From: Flavobacteriaceae bacterium
GTDB lineage: Bacteria > Bacteroidota > Bacteroidia > Flavobacteriales > Flavobacteriaceae
Reading direction: 5' to 3'
Length of the DNA: 64,000 nucleotides
NCBI GenBank assembly: GCA_947448525.1
Contig: CANFNV010000011.1
Coordinates: 1-64,000, forward strand
Positions 53,756 to 62,035 of this stretch are shown here, one piece after another. The position numbers and the translations under genes were made by a program. Under the pieces are notes generated by a model. It was not told where the DNA came from, made no database searches, and saw nothing but the letters and a program-made list of their open reading frames with translations. Within the stretch, counting starts at the first letter, position 1; every line of letters begins with the position of its first letter.

Positions 53756-55159
53756 CTAAACGTGCAAAGCTCTATTATCTGTTGCAGCCAAAGCTGCTTC
53801 TTTAATAGCTTCAGCAAAGGTGGGATGCGCATGACTCATTCTAGAAATATCTTCAGCACTAGCTCTAAATTCCATAGCAGTTACAGCTTCAGCAATTAAG
53901 TCGGCACAACGAGCACCAATCATATGAACTCCAAGAACCTCGTCGGTTGTTGCATCTGCTAATATCTTTACAAATCCATCAATATCGCCACCTGCTCTTG
54001 CTCTACCTAATGCTTTGAAAGGAAAACTTCCAGATTTATAAGCAACACCTTCTGCTTTCAATTGCTCTTCTGTTTTACCAACAGCTGCAACTTCGGGCCA
54101 AGTATATACAACACCTGGAATTAAGTTATAATCGATATGAGGTTTTTGACCCATTAATATTTCCGCAACAAGCACTCCTTCTTCTTCCGCTTTGTGAGCT
54201 AGCATTGCTCCTCGAACAACGTCTCCAATTGCGTAGATGTTTGGGATATTTGTTTGCAAATGATCATTAACTTCGATTTGCCCTCTATCAGTCAGCTTTA
54301 CTCCTGCCTTATCGGCATTCAATCCATCTGTATAAGGACGACGGCCAACAGATACTAATGCATAATCGCCTTCAAGAGCAATGATTTCTCCTTTAGCATT
54401 TTCTGCTTTAACAGTAACTGTATTTCCATTTCGTTCCACCGATTGAACTTTGTGCGACGTGTAGAATTTCATTCCCTGTTTTTTTAACACTTTGGTCAAT
54501 TCTTTAGAAAGACTAAAATCCATACCCGGAATAATTCGATCCATAAATTCGACAACAGAAACCTCTGCGCCCAATCTTAAATATACTTGACCCAATTCGA
54601 TTCCAATAACGCCCCCCCCAATAATTACTAAATGTTTAGGAACTTCTTTTAATTTCAGAGCTTCAGTTGAAGTAATAATGCGTTCTTTATCTAATTTTAT
54701 GAAGGGCAAGTTAGATGGTTTGGAACCTGTAGCAATAATAATATTCTTTGCCTCAATGGTTTCAGAGGTTCCGTCTACTTTTGCAATAGCCACATGGGTA
54801 GCATCAACAAAAGAACCTAATCCTTCAAAAACAGTCACTTTATTTTTTTCCATTAAAAACTTAACACCGCCACTCGTTTGGTCAACTACCGCTTGCTTAC
54901 GCGCAATCATTTTCTCTAAATTAACTTTTACTTTACCAGTCACTTCAATTCCGTGGTCGGCAAAATGTTGCAATTCTTCAAAATGATGCGATGAAGCTAA
55001 TAATGCTTTAGAAGGAATACAACCCACATTCAAGCAAGTTCCACCAAGAGTTGAATATTTTTCTATAATTGCGGTTTTAAAACCTAGTTGTGCACAACGA
55101 ATTGCCGAAACATATCCGCCGGGACCTGAACCTATAATGACTACGTCAAATGAACTCAT
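53756..55159 (-). CDS. lpdA: Dihydrolipoyl dehydrogenase (E3)
   Basis: A 467-aa flavoprotein that reoxidises the lipoyl groups of 2-oxoacid dehydrogenase complexes. It has the FAD motif VVIIGSGPGGYVSAIRCAQLG, the redox disulfide C42/C47 in GGTCLNVGCIPSKALL, the NAD-binding GGGVIGIELGQVYLRLG, and the C-terminal histidine-glutamate pair in HAHPTFAEAIKEA. Length and motifs are standard. It could serve the fused E1 at 18502-20478 and other complexes. The gene is monocistronic, with its own promoter box and terminator. Confidence 0.95.
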   Translation of the reverse strand: MSSFDVVIIGSGPGGYVSAIRCAQLGFKTAIIEKYSTLGGTCLNVGCIPSKALLASSHHFEELQHFADHGIEVTGKVKVNLEKMIARKQAVVDQTSGGVKFLMEKNKVTVFEGLGSFVDATHVAIAKVDGTSETIEAKNIIIATGSKPSNLPFIKLDKERIITSTEALKLKEVPKHLVIIGGGVIGIELGQVYLRLGAEVSVVEFMDRIIPGMDFSLSKELTKVLKKQGMKFYTSHKVQSVERNGNTVTVKAENAKGEIIALEGDYALVSVGRRPYTDGLNADKAGVKLTDRGQIEVNDHLQTNIPNIYAIGDVVRGAMLAHKAEEEGVLVAEILMGQKPHIDYNLIPGVVYTWPEVAAVGKTEEQLKAEGVAYKSGSFPFKALGRARAGGDIDGFVKILADATTDEVLGVHMIGARCADLIAEAVTAMEFRASAEDISRMSHAHPTFAEAIKEAALAATDNRALHV

Positions 55160-55183
55160 AGTTTTTTATGTTTTTAATTGGTG

Positions 55184-55191
55184 CAAAACTA
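55184..55191 (-). promoter_or_regulatory. -7 promoter box of lpdA
   Basis: The complement reads TAGTTTTG. It would begin transcription near 55179, 20 bases before the lpdA ATG. Confidence 0.5.
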
Positions 55192-55256
55192 ATATTTTTT
55201 TAGCAAAAATGATAGTAATTCGTACAAATTATTCCTATTTTTATTACTTTAGCCGA

Positions 55257-56018
55257 ATGGTAAAAGTGGTTATTATTGGTTCGGGAAATCTAGCGCAACA
55301 CTTAATTTTAGCTCTCCAAAAAGCTACAGGTGTGGAGTTGGTTCAAGCATTTGCAAGAAAAAAAAACGACTTGTTAAAACTTCTTGATTCGGATAAGATT
55401 ACATCAAATTACAACCACATAAAAAATGCTGATTTATACATTATAGCTGTTTCAGACAATGCCATACAAGAGGTTTCCAACTTACTACCTTTTTCTAATA
55501 AATTGGTTGCTCATACCTCAGGAAGTGTTGCCATAGAGATGCTAAATGATAAAAATAGAAAAGCAGTTTTTTACCCACTCCAAACCTTCTCAAAAAATAA
55601 AGAGATTAATTTCAATGAAATTCCAATTTGTTTGGAAGCTGAAAATGCAAATGATTTGCAAATTTTGAAAAAAGTTGCCAAAACCATTTCTGATGTAGTA
55701 GCTGAAATAAATTCGAAACAACGAAAATCGTTACACGTTTCCGCGGTATTTGTAAGTAATTTTGTAAATCATTTGTACCAAATTGGAAACGATATTTGTT
55801 CAGAAAATAAGGTTCCCTTTGAAATTTTAAAACCTTTGATTACAGAAACGGCTCATAAAATACTTATGATTTCACCAACCGATGCTCAAACAGGGCCTGC
55901 AAAACGAAAAGATACTACAACTATAAATTCTCATTTGGCATTTTTAACTAATGAAAATCAAAAGAATATTTATAAAATACTAACAAAATCTATTATCGAT
56001 AATGACAAAAAGTTATAA
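55257..56018 (+). CDS. DUF2520 Rossmann-fold protein
   Basis: A 253-aa protein. I take the ATG at 55257 (MVKVVIIGSGNLAQHLILALQ); the longer frame from 55137 crosses the lpdA promoter and is unlikely. The N-terminal Rossmann domain has GSGNLAQHL and the ISDNAI-like IIAVSDNAIQEV. The C-terminal DUF2520 domain has FVSNFVNHLYQIGNDI, the LIKPLI-like LKPLITETAHKI, and SPTDAQTGPAKRKD, which looks like the pocket of the ProC-like reductases. The family has no assigned reaction. It overlaps kdsC by 17 bases, so a role near lipopolysaccharide core synthesis is possible but unproved. Confidence 0.8.
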   Translation: MVKVVIIGSGNLAQHLILALQKATGVELVQAFARKKNDLLKLLDSDKITSNYNHIKNADLYIIAVSDNAIQEVSNLLPFSNKLVAHTSGSVAIEMLNDKNRKAVFYPLQTFSKNKEINFNEIPICLEAENANDLQILKKVAKTISDVVAEINSKQRKSLHVSAVFVSNFVNHLYQIGNDICSENKVPFEILKPLITETAHKILMISPTDAQTGPAKRKDTTTINSHLAFLTNENQKNIYKILTKSIIDNDKKL

Positions 56019-56529
56019 AGAATTATTGAATAACATCACTACCTTCATTTTTGATGTTGATGGAGTTTTAACAGACAGTTCGGTTCACGTAACTCCTTCT
56101 GGAGAAATGCTACGAATTATGAATATTCGTGACGGATTTGCCATGAAAGCGGCTTTAGAGAGTGGCTACAATGTGTGCATTATTTCTGGAGGGAATAATG
56201 AAGGGGTTAGAATAAGATTGCGAAATTTAGGCATACACGACATTTATCTTGCAAGTCCAAATAAAGTAGATACTTTTAATGAATACATCGAACTTTATTC
56301 TATTAAACCAGAGAACGTACTCTACATGGGGGACGACATTCCCGATTATCATGTAATGCAATTAGTCGGATTACCATCTTGTCCGCAAGATGCAAGCCAA
56401 GAAATCAAGGCAATTTCTAAATATATTTCTCATAAAAATGGTGGAAAGGGTGCCGTTCGAGAAGTAATTGAGCAAGTATTGAAAGTGCAAGGAAAATGGC
56501 ATTTGTATTATGACGGTAAACATGATTAA
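56002..56529 (+). CDS. kdsC: KDO-8-phosphate phosphatase (KdsC-like HAD)
   Basis: A 175-aa HAD-superfamily phosphatase of the small C0 class. The nucleophile motif is FIFDVDGVLTDSSVHV with the two aspartates, followed by MNIRDGFAMKAALESGYNVCIISGG and LYMGDDIPDYHVMQLVG with the metal-binding aspartates. The tetrameric family removes phosphate from 3-deoxy-D-manno-octulosonate 8-phosphate on the way to the lipopolysaccharide inner core. It overlaps the DUF2520 gene by 17 bases. Confidence 0.92.
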   Translation: MTKSYKELLNNITTFIFDVDGVLTDSSVHVTPSGEMLRIMNIRDGFAMKAALESGYNVCIISGGNNEGVRIRLRNLGIHDIYLASPNKVDTFNEYIELYSIKPENVLYMGDDIPDYHVMQLVGLPSCPQDASQEIKAISKYISHKNGGKGAVREVIEQVLKVQGKWHLYYDGKHD

Positions 56530-56535
56530 AAGTTA

Positions 56536-56597
56536 GCAATCTTCAGTAATCAGTTGTCAGTTATTTAGATTGTTAAAAATAGTATTCAGTTAATTAG
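56536..56597 (+). repeat. CAGT-rich repeat block
   Basis: A run of words such as CAGTAATCAGTTGTCAG (56544-56560) and AGTATTCAGTTAATTAG (56581-56597) in the gap before the frameshifted four-helix-bundle gene. Similar words occur at 45434, 53088 and 57008. Confidence 0.45.
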
Positions 56598-56603
56598 TTT
56601 TTT

Positions 56604-56970
56604 ATGACATTTCAAGATTTATTAACCTATCAAAAATCATTTACTTTAGCAATGAAATTTTTTTCTATTTCAAAATCTTTTCCAAAGGAAGAAACATATT
56701 CATTGACAGATCAAATAAGACGTTCTTCTAGAAGTGTTTCAGCGAATATTTCAGAAGCTTACAGAAAAAGAGAGTATCCAAACATTTTTACAGTAAACTA
56801 ACTGATTACGACGCAGAAAACTCCGAAACTCAGGTATGGTTAGAATATTTATTGGCTTGTAAATATATAACTAATAAATACTATACAGAATTATTAAATG
56901 AATCAAAAGAAGTTGGAAAACTAATAAATTACATGATTCTAAACCCTAAAAAGTTTGGAGTAAAAGAATA
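56604..56970 (+). pseudogene. Four-helix-bundle (23S rRNA intervening-sequence-type) protein, two frameshifts
   Basis: Reading from the ATG at 56604 gives MTFQDLLTYQKSFTLAMKF through QIRRSSRSVSANISEAYRKR, the diagnostic first half of the four-helix-bundle/IVS family. The frame is then lost near 56778-56782 and one base would restore it to HFYSKLTDYDAENSETQVW; it is lost again near 56940 and one further base restores NPKKFGVKE and the stop TAA at 56968. All three parts line up with the usual 120-aa protein, and 367 bases plus two gives a multiple of three. Both lost bases could be A in A-rich runs. Either a decaying gene or assembly homopolymer errors. Such genes occur in 23S rRNA intervening sequences or free in the genome. 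Confidence 0.8.
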
Positions 56971-57007
56971 AAAAACGTAAATTGATAAGCATATAAATGG
57001 CTATAAA

Positions 57008-57023
57008 CTGAACACTGAATACT
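57008..57023 (+). repeat. CAGT-family word before the UbiA gene
   Basis: CTGAACACTGAATACT, 8 bases before the UbiA gene start. One-base variant of the word inside pabB at 53088-53103. Confidence 0.4.
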
Positions 57024-57030
57024 AATTAAA

Positions 57031-57960
57031 ATGAAATTCTTAAAACTAATTCGCTACCAAAATCTACTACTACTTGCCTTTATGCAACTGGTCTTTAGAT
57101 TTGGATATTTAGAACTTATTAAAATTCCACTTTCATTATTCTATTGGCAATATACGTTGTTGGTTTTAGCAACAGTATTAATTGCTGCTGGTGGCTATGT
57201 AATCAATGATATTTTTGACCAAGAAACAGACCAAATTAACAAACCCAATAAGGTAATTATTGGCAACTCCATTTCAGAAACTAATGCGTATACAATTTAT
57301 GCCGCACTAACCATTACGGGAGTTGCTTTAGGGTTTATTTTAGCAAATTCCGTTTCACATCCTAATTTTGCAGTGATTTTTGTGTTAGTTGCTACATTAT
57401 TGTATTTCTACGCAAGTACATTAAAACAAATAACATTGATTGGAAATATTGTTGTGGCCGGACTATTAGCTTTTAGTGTTATTATTATTGGAATATTTGA
57501 TATTTACCCCAATACATTTGAGATTAATCAACAACAAATGGCGGTAGCCTTTGCCATATTAATGGACTACGCAAAATTTGCTTTTATCCTTAATCTGGTT
57601 CGGGAAATTATCAAGGACCTGCAAGATATTGAGGGTGATAAAGAAGAAGATATGAAAACAATGCCTATAATTTTGGGACAAAATAAAACCAAAAAAATAG
57701 CTTTTGTTTTATTGCTTTTGCCAACATTGTATTTATTTTATTACTTAAACAATTATTTATTTGCGAATGATTTATATTATGGTACCCTCTATTTAATCGT
57801 ATTTGTAATTGCGCCACTAATATTTTGTTTGTTCAAAATTTGGACTGCCAAAGAAAAATTCGATTACCAGCAAATAAGCACTTTTTTAAAATGGATTATT
57901 TTCTTCGGAATTTTATCAATTGCTGTAATTACGCTAAATATTATTCACCATGCCAAATAA
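57031..57960 (+). CDS. UbiA-family prenyltransferase (geranylgeranylglycerol-phosphate type)
   Basis: A 309-aa polytopic membrane enzyme with about eight to nine transmembrane helices. The two aspartate motifs are VINDIFDQETDQINKPNK (NDxxDxxxD) near residue 70 and LQDIEGDKEEDMKT (DxxxD) about residue 200, which bind the prenyl diphosphate magnesium. Family members transfer prenyl groups to aromatic rings or glycerol phosphate. The acceptor is not visible here, and although GGGP geranylgeranyltransferase is the usual automatic name, no archaeal-type lipid genes are nearby. Overlaps maf by 11 bases. Confidence 0.8.
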   Translation: MKFLKLIRYQNLLLLAFMQLVFRFGYLELIKIPLSLFYWQYTLLVLATVLIAAGGYVINDIFDQETDQINKPNKVIIGNSISETNAYTIYAALTITGVALGFILANSVSHPNFAVIFVLVATLLYFYASTLKQITLIGNIVVAGLLAFSVIIIGIFDIYPNTFEINQQQMAVAFAILMDYAKFAFILNLVREIIKDLQDIEGDKEEDMKTMPIILGQNKTKKIAFVLLLLPTLYLFYYLNNYLFANDLYYGTLYLIVFVIAPLIFCLFKIWTAKEKFDYQQISTFLKWIIFFGILSIAVITLNIIHHAK

Positions 57961-58534
57961 ATATAAAATCATTTTAGCATCAGGTTCTCCAAGGCGGCAA
58001 CAGTTTTTCAAAGACTTTGATCTGGATTTTGAAATTCGATTAAAGGAAATTGAAGAAGTCTATCCCGAAAATTTAATAGCCGAAGAAATCACCAGTTATT
58101 TAGCCGAATTGAAAGCGAAAGCATTTGATGGAGAAATTGCTGAAAATGAAATCGTAATCACAAGTGATACTTTAGTTTGGCTCCATGATAAAGCATTAGG
58201 AAAACCAAAAAATTATGACGATGCTTTCCATATTTTGAAATCATTATCTAATGAAACTCATGAGGTAATCACTTCTGTTTGTTTTAAAACATCAAAGAAA
58301 ACAGAAACTATTTTTGACATCACTAAAGTTACATTTAATACATTATCAGACGATGCCATTCGTTATTATTTAGACAATTACAAACCGTTTGATAAAGCGG
58401 GAGCTTATGGAATTCAAGAATGGATTGGATTAATTGGGATTTCTAAAATTGAAGGTTCTTATACCAATGTGGTTGGTTTACCTACCGAAAAAGTATATAA
58501 ATATTTAACACAAATAGTAGCAGATAATTTGTAA
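57950..58534 (+). CDS. maf: Maf-family nucleoside triphosphate pyrophosphatase
   Basis: A 194-aa enzyme of the Maf/YhdE family that removes non-canonical nucleotides and, in Bacillus, affects septum formation. The N-terminal ILASGSPRRQQFF motif binds nucleotide phosphate. Then come ITSDTLVWLHDKALGKPKNY, with the active-site aspartate in SDT, and DKAGAYGIQEWIG. It overlaps the UbiA gene by 11 bases and is translationally linked to it. Confidence 0.92.
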   Translation: MPNKYKIILASGSPRRQQFFKDFDLDFEIRLKEIEEVYPENLIAEEITSYLAELKAKAFDGEIAENEIVITSDTLVWLHDKALGKPKNYDDAFHILKSLSNETHEVITSVCFKTSKKTETIFDITKVTFNTLSDDAIRYYLDNYKPFDKAGAYGIQEWIGLIGISKIEGSYTNVVGLPTEKVYKYLTQIVADNL

Positions 58535-58575
58535 ATTTACTTTTAATCCAAAAGAGCACTAAATTGAAAAATGAA

Positions 58576-58821
58576 ATGGAATCAGAAGAGGAAATAAATG
58601 CTAAAATATTGAAAGTAACCATGGTTATTCAAGAAAACTATCCTGAATTATCTAAATATTTGAATGAAATGCCGATCACAATTCCAGCTGATAGTCGTCC
58701 TGAAGTTAACCTCCAAAACCTCCAAAAATACTACGATTCATTAGTTACACTATTTAGAAATTATGTAGCTGAACATCAATTAAATTACATAAATCAAAGA
58801 ACAGGAACGGGTCACTTGTAG
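58576..58821 (+). CDS. Small acidic protein, unknown function
   Basis: An 81-aa hydrophilic protein (MESEEEINAKILKVTMVIQE, ending INQRTGTGHL). I choose ATG 58576; a TTG at 58564 would add four residues, and the ATG at 58571 is out of frame. Predicted helices include EINAKILKVTMVIQENYPELSKYLN and the LQKYYDSLVTLFRNYVAEHQL segment. No motif is recognised. It follows maf after 41 bases on the same strand and lacks a membrane or export segment. Confidence 0.6.
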   Translation: MESEEEINAKILKVTMVIQENYPELSKYLNEMPITIPADSRPEVNLQNLQKYYDSLVTLFRNYVAEHQLNYINQRTGTGHL

Positions 58822-58947
58822 ATTTGAGTGAATTAAAATTCAATTAGCTCTTTTCCATATAAAAATATAACAATAAAATAAGAATCTCAATAATTAATAC
58901 TAATTTTGAAATTAAAGATTTATTTAAATTTTTAAAATAAAATAACG

Positions 58948-59049
58948 ATGCACAAACCTTCTGTATGGAAAACCAATTATACTTGGCTATTAATTATTAA
59001 TGCTATTTATATTGTTCTTTTTTATATTTTAATGCAACTATTTTCTTAA
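58948..59049 (+). CDS. 33-aa membrane protein coupled to a sodium:solute symporter
   Basis: ATG at 58948 and stop at 59047-59049, three bases before the symporter ATG. The product MHKPSVWKTNYTWLLI leads into one membrane helix (WLLIINAIYIVLFYILMQLF) and ends in FS. The net positive N-terminus (MHKPSVWKTNY) implies the helix starts inside the cytosol. Spacing and the compact, fully hydrophobic product make it look like a small subunit of the transporter next to it. I do not recognise a named family. Confidence 0.6.
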   Translation: MHKPSVWKTNYTWLLIINAIYIVLFYILMQLFS

Positions 59050-59052
59050 AAC

Positions 59053-60771
59053 ATGCAGCAACTCGATTGGATTGTACTTTCACTAACACTTCTTTTCATC
59101 ATATTCTATGGTGTTTATAAAACGCGAGGTAGCAAAAATGTAGAAGAATTCATTCTTGATAATAACCAAACGCCTTGGTGGGTTGTTGGACTTTCAGCCA
59201 TGGCTACGCAAGCGAGTGCCATTACCTTTCTTTCCACTCCAGGTCAAGCCTATCATGATGGAATGGGATTTATTCAATTCTATTTTGGACTGCCAATTGC
59301 AATGGTCGTTATTTGCTTAGTTTTCATCCCTATTTATAATAAATATAGAGTTTTTACGGCATATGAATACTTGGAAAATCGTTTTGATTTAAAAACACGC
59401 TCTTTAGCTTCCATTTTATTTTTAATTCAGCGTGGTTTAGCAGCTGGTATAACCATTTATGCTCCTTCAATTATTCTTTCAACGCTTTTGGGTTGGAACC
59501 TTACACTACTCAATATTATCATTGGAATTTCAGTAATCTTTTACACGTTTATTGGAGGAACAAAAGCGGTAAACGTAACTCAAAAGCAACAAATGTTTGT
59601 TGTAATGTTTGGAATGTTTGTTACCTTTTATCTCATTCTGCACATGCTTCCCAATGAAATGACTTTTTCTAATGCACTACATATAGCGGGTGCTAATGAT
59701 AAGATGAATATTTTGGATTTTTCATTAGATACAGAAACACGTTACACCTTTTGGAGTGGAATTACGGGTGGATTTTTCTTGATGCTGTCTTATTTTGGAA
59801 CTGATCAAACGCAAGTGGGAAGATATCTCTCGGGAAAGAGTGACCGAGAAAGTCAAATGGGAATGATATTAAATGGATTTCTTAAAGTTCCAATGCAGTT
59901 TTTCATTCTATTAACTGGAGTTATGGTTTTTGTTTTTTTTCAATTCAATCCCGTTCCCTTAAATTTTAATCCGAATAATAAAATACTCATAGAACATTCA
60001 AAATACAAGGACGAATATTCTAAACTTGAAACAAAGTTAAACGCATTAGCAGAGGAAAAAAAAGAATATAACCTACTTTATATTGACCATTTAAATCAAA
60101 ATTTTGACAATCCAATTCTTAGAAATAAACTTAAAGAATTGGCTGGAAGAGAAAAAGATATAAGAGATCAAGCAAAAGAAATAATCGAAAAAGTTGATGT
60201 TAAAGCAGAAACCAATGACAAAGATTATGTGTTTCTACATTTCATACTGCATTATTTACCCAAAGGATTAATCGGATTGTTATTAGCTGTTATACTTTCG
60301 GCGGCCATGTCGTCTTCTGCTTCCGAACTTACTGCTCTAGCATCTACAACTGCCATTGACATCTACAAACGAAATATAAAACCCGAAAAATCTGAAAAAC
60401 ATTATGTAAACGCTACACAGTTTTTCACATTAGGTTGGGGAATTATTGCCATATTATTTGCATGTGTTTGTACCCTTTTTGAAAATTTAATTCAATTAGT
60501 AAATATATTAGGTTCCATATTTTATGGTACTGTTTTAGGAATATTTCTCGTTGGTTTTTTGGTTAAATATGTAAAAGGAAAAGCCATATTTTGGAGTGCT
60601 GGAATCAGTCAAATTTCAATTTTCTTTATTTACTATTTCTTCATTCATCAATACCCAAGTGGACAAGAAAAACTAGGGTATTTGTGGTTGAATATCATTG
60701 GAGCATCTTTAACTCTGATACTTTCAACATCCTTTCAATTTGTTCTGAATCAAAAAAAGAGACAAATTTAA
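59053..60771 (+). CDS. Sodium:solute symporter (SSS family)
   Basis: A 572-aa transporter with about 13 membrane helices, including VVGLSAMATQASAITFLSTPG (the conserved core helix) and TYTFIGGTKAVN-like VIFYTFIGGTKAVN; SAAMSSSASELTALASTTAID is the late sodium-site helix. Residues about 310-395 form a large hydrophilic, coiled-coil-rich loop (SKYKDEYSKLETKLNALAEE and RNKLKELAGREKDIRDQAKE), absent from standard SSS proteins. The substrate is not identified. The gene begins three bases after the 33-aa membrane protein. Confidence 0.85.
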   Translation: MQQLDWIVLSLTLLFIIFYGVYKTRGSKNVEEFILDNNQTPWWVVGLSAMATQASAITFLSTPGQAYHDGMGFIQFYFGLPIAMVVICLVFIPIYNKYRVFTAYEYLENRFDLKTRSLASILFLIQRGLAAGITIYAPSIILSTLLGWNLTLLNIIIGISVIFYTFIGGTKAVNVTQKQQMFVVMFGMFVTFYLILHMLPNEMTFSNALHIAGANDKMNILDFSLDTETRYTFWSGITGGFFLMLSYFGTDQTQVGRYLSGKSDRESQMGMILNGFLKVPMQFFILLTGVMVFVFFQFNPVPLNFNPNNKILIEHSKYKDEYSKLETKLNALAEEKKEYNLLYIDHLNQNFDNPILRNKLKELAGREKDIRDQAKEIIEKVDVKAETNDKDYVFLHFILHYLPKGLIGLLLAVILSAAMSSSASELTALASTTAIDIYKRNIKPEKSEKHYVNATQFFTLGWGIIAILFACVCTLFENLIQLVNILGSIFYGTVLGIFLVGFLVKYVKGKAIFWSAGISQISIFFIYYFFIHQYPSGQEKLGYLWLNIIGASLTLILSTSFQFVLNQKKRQI

Positions 60772-60844
60772 TAGCAAATAGATTTTACAAATACAGGAAT
60801 AACTTTTTTTGTTTAATATTATTAAAAAACAATTAAACAATATC

Positions 60845-60852
60845 TATATTTG
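60845..60852 (+). promoter_or_regulatory. -7 promoter box of the SRPBCC-SDR-photolyase operon
   Basis: TATATTTG matches TAnnTTTG. Its last base is five before the ATG at 60857, implying transcription starts at or next to the start codon. Confidence 0.55.
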
Positions 60853-60856
60853 TACA

Positions 60857-61324
60857 ATGAAAATATATACATTAAATACGAAACAAAACCTTCCCATTTC
60901 ATTAGATGAAGCATGGAATTTGTTATCAGATCCAAAAAACCTACAGAATATAACTCCAGAATATATGGGTTTCAAGATTCTTTCTGGAGCAGATAGGCCC
61001 ATGTTTCCTGGACAAATAATTCAATATATTGTAACTCCTGTATTGGGAATTCCAACCAAATGGGTAACCGAAATTACGCATGTTGTTGACAAAAAATATT
61101 TTGTTGACGAACAACGTTTTGGGCCTTATGCTCTTTGGCATCACAAGCATTTTATAAAAGAAATTCCCGGTGGCGTTGAGATGGAAGATATTGTAGATTA
61201 TAAAGTTCCAATGGGATTAATAGGTCAATTAGTGCTTCCTTTTTTAGTTAAACCAAAATTGAATGAAATTTTTGAATACCGTAGAAAAAAATTAATAGAA
61301 ATGTTCGGAGAATTTAAAGGATAA
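60857..61324 (+). CDS. SRPBCC-family ligand-binding protein
   Basis: A 155-aa protein starting at ATG 60857 (MKIYTLNTKQNLPISLDEAWNLLSD); the longer frame from 60809 starts before the predicted promoter. SRPBCC features are the N-terminal LDEAWNLLSDPKNLQNITPEYMGF, the strand region VTPVLGIPTKWVTEITHV, and the C-terminal helix PFLVKPKLNEIFEYRRKKLIEMF. The domain binds hydrophobic ligands. It opens a three-gene run with an SDR and a photolyase, separated by 3 and 9 bases, and this trio is common in Bacteroidota, where it is thought to be light-linked. Confidence 0.82.
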   Translation: MKIYTLNTKQNLPISLDEAWNLLSDPKNLQNITPEYMGFKILSGADRPMFPGQIIQYIVTPVLGIPTKWVTEITHVVDKKYFVDEQRFGPYALWHHKHFIKEIPGGVEMEDIVDYKVPMGLIGQLVLPFLVKPKLNEIFEYRRKKLIEMFGEFKG

Positions 61325-61327
61325 ATT

Positions 61328-62026
61328 ATGAAAAATATACTACTTATTGGCGGTTCTTATGGAATTGGAAAAGCTATTGCTGAAGAATTACAATACGAAA
61401 ATAAACTTTTTGTTGCTGCAAGAACCAATGAAACTATTGCGGATTTTAATGTGACCTACCTTCCATTTGATGCTTCAACCGACACATTGGATGTATCAAA
61501 ATTACCTGAAGTAATTGACGGATTGGTTTATTGTCCTGGCAGTATTAATCTACGTCCGTTTAAAGCATTAAAAATGGAAGCTTTCGAATCTGATTTACAA
61601 ATAAATTTCTTAAATTTAGTAAAAGTAATTCAAACTGTGTTACCCAATTTAATGGCTTCCAATCAATCGAGCATCGTATTGTTTAGCACGGTTGCTGTAA
61701 AAATGGGAATGCCTTTTCATACTAGTGTTTCCGCATCGAAAGGAGCCATTGAAGGATTTGCCAAAGCGCTTGCCGCTGAATATGCTCCAAAAATTAGAGT
61801 CAACGTTATTGCACCATCCTTAACCGATACGCCGCTGGCCAATAAATTTTTAAATTCGGACGAGAAAAAAGAAAAATCGGCAGGTAGAAATCCAATGAAG
61901 AAAGTAGGTACTTCGGATGATATTGCACAAATGGCAAGTTTCTTGTTGAGCGAAAAAAGTAATTGGATTACGGGACAAATATTCCATGTAGATGGAGGGA
62001 TGTCAACTTTATTAGTTAACGCATAA
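61328..62026 (+). CDS. Short-chain dehydrogenase/reductase (SDR)
   Basis: A 232-aa NAD(P)-dependent oxidoreductase. The dinucleotide motif is LLIGGSYGIGKAIAEEL, then LVYCPGSINLRPF in the NNAG position with Cys-Pro variation. The active site shows FSTVAVKMG and SVSASKGAIEGFAKALAAEY, where the usual YxxxK tyrosine is replaced by Ser (SASKG), a variant found in some SDR branches and possibly lowering classical activity. VNVIAPSLTDTPL closes the fold. The substrate is unknown. It follows SRPBCC by 3 bases and leads into a photolyase after 9 bases. Confidence 0.82.
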   Translation: MKNILLIGGSYGIGKAIAEELQYENKLFVAARTNETIADFNVTYLPFDASTDTLDVSKLPEVIDGLVYCPGSINLRPFKALKMEAFESDLQINFLNLVKVIQTVLPNLMASNQSSIVLFSTVAVKMGMPFHTSVSASKGAIEGFAKALAAEYAPKIRVNVIAPSLTDTPLANKFLNSDEKKEKSAGRNPMKKVGTSDDIAQMASFLLSEKSNWITGQIFHVDGGMSTLLVNA

Positions 62027-62035
62027 CGAGCTTAA

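Noticed and set aside
55137..56018. Longer start of the DUF2520 protein inside the lpdA start region
   Set aside because: It would run through the lpdA promoter and adds residues unlike a Rossmann N-terminus.
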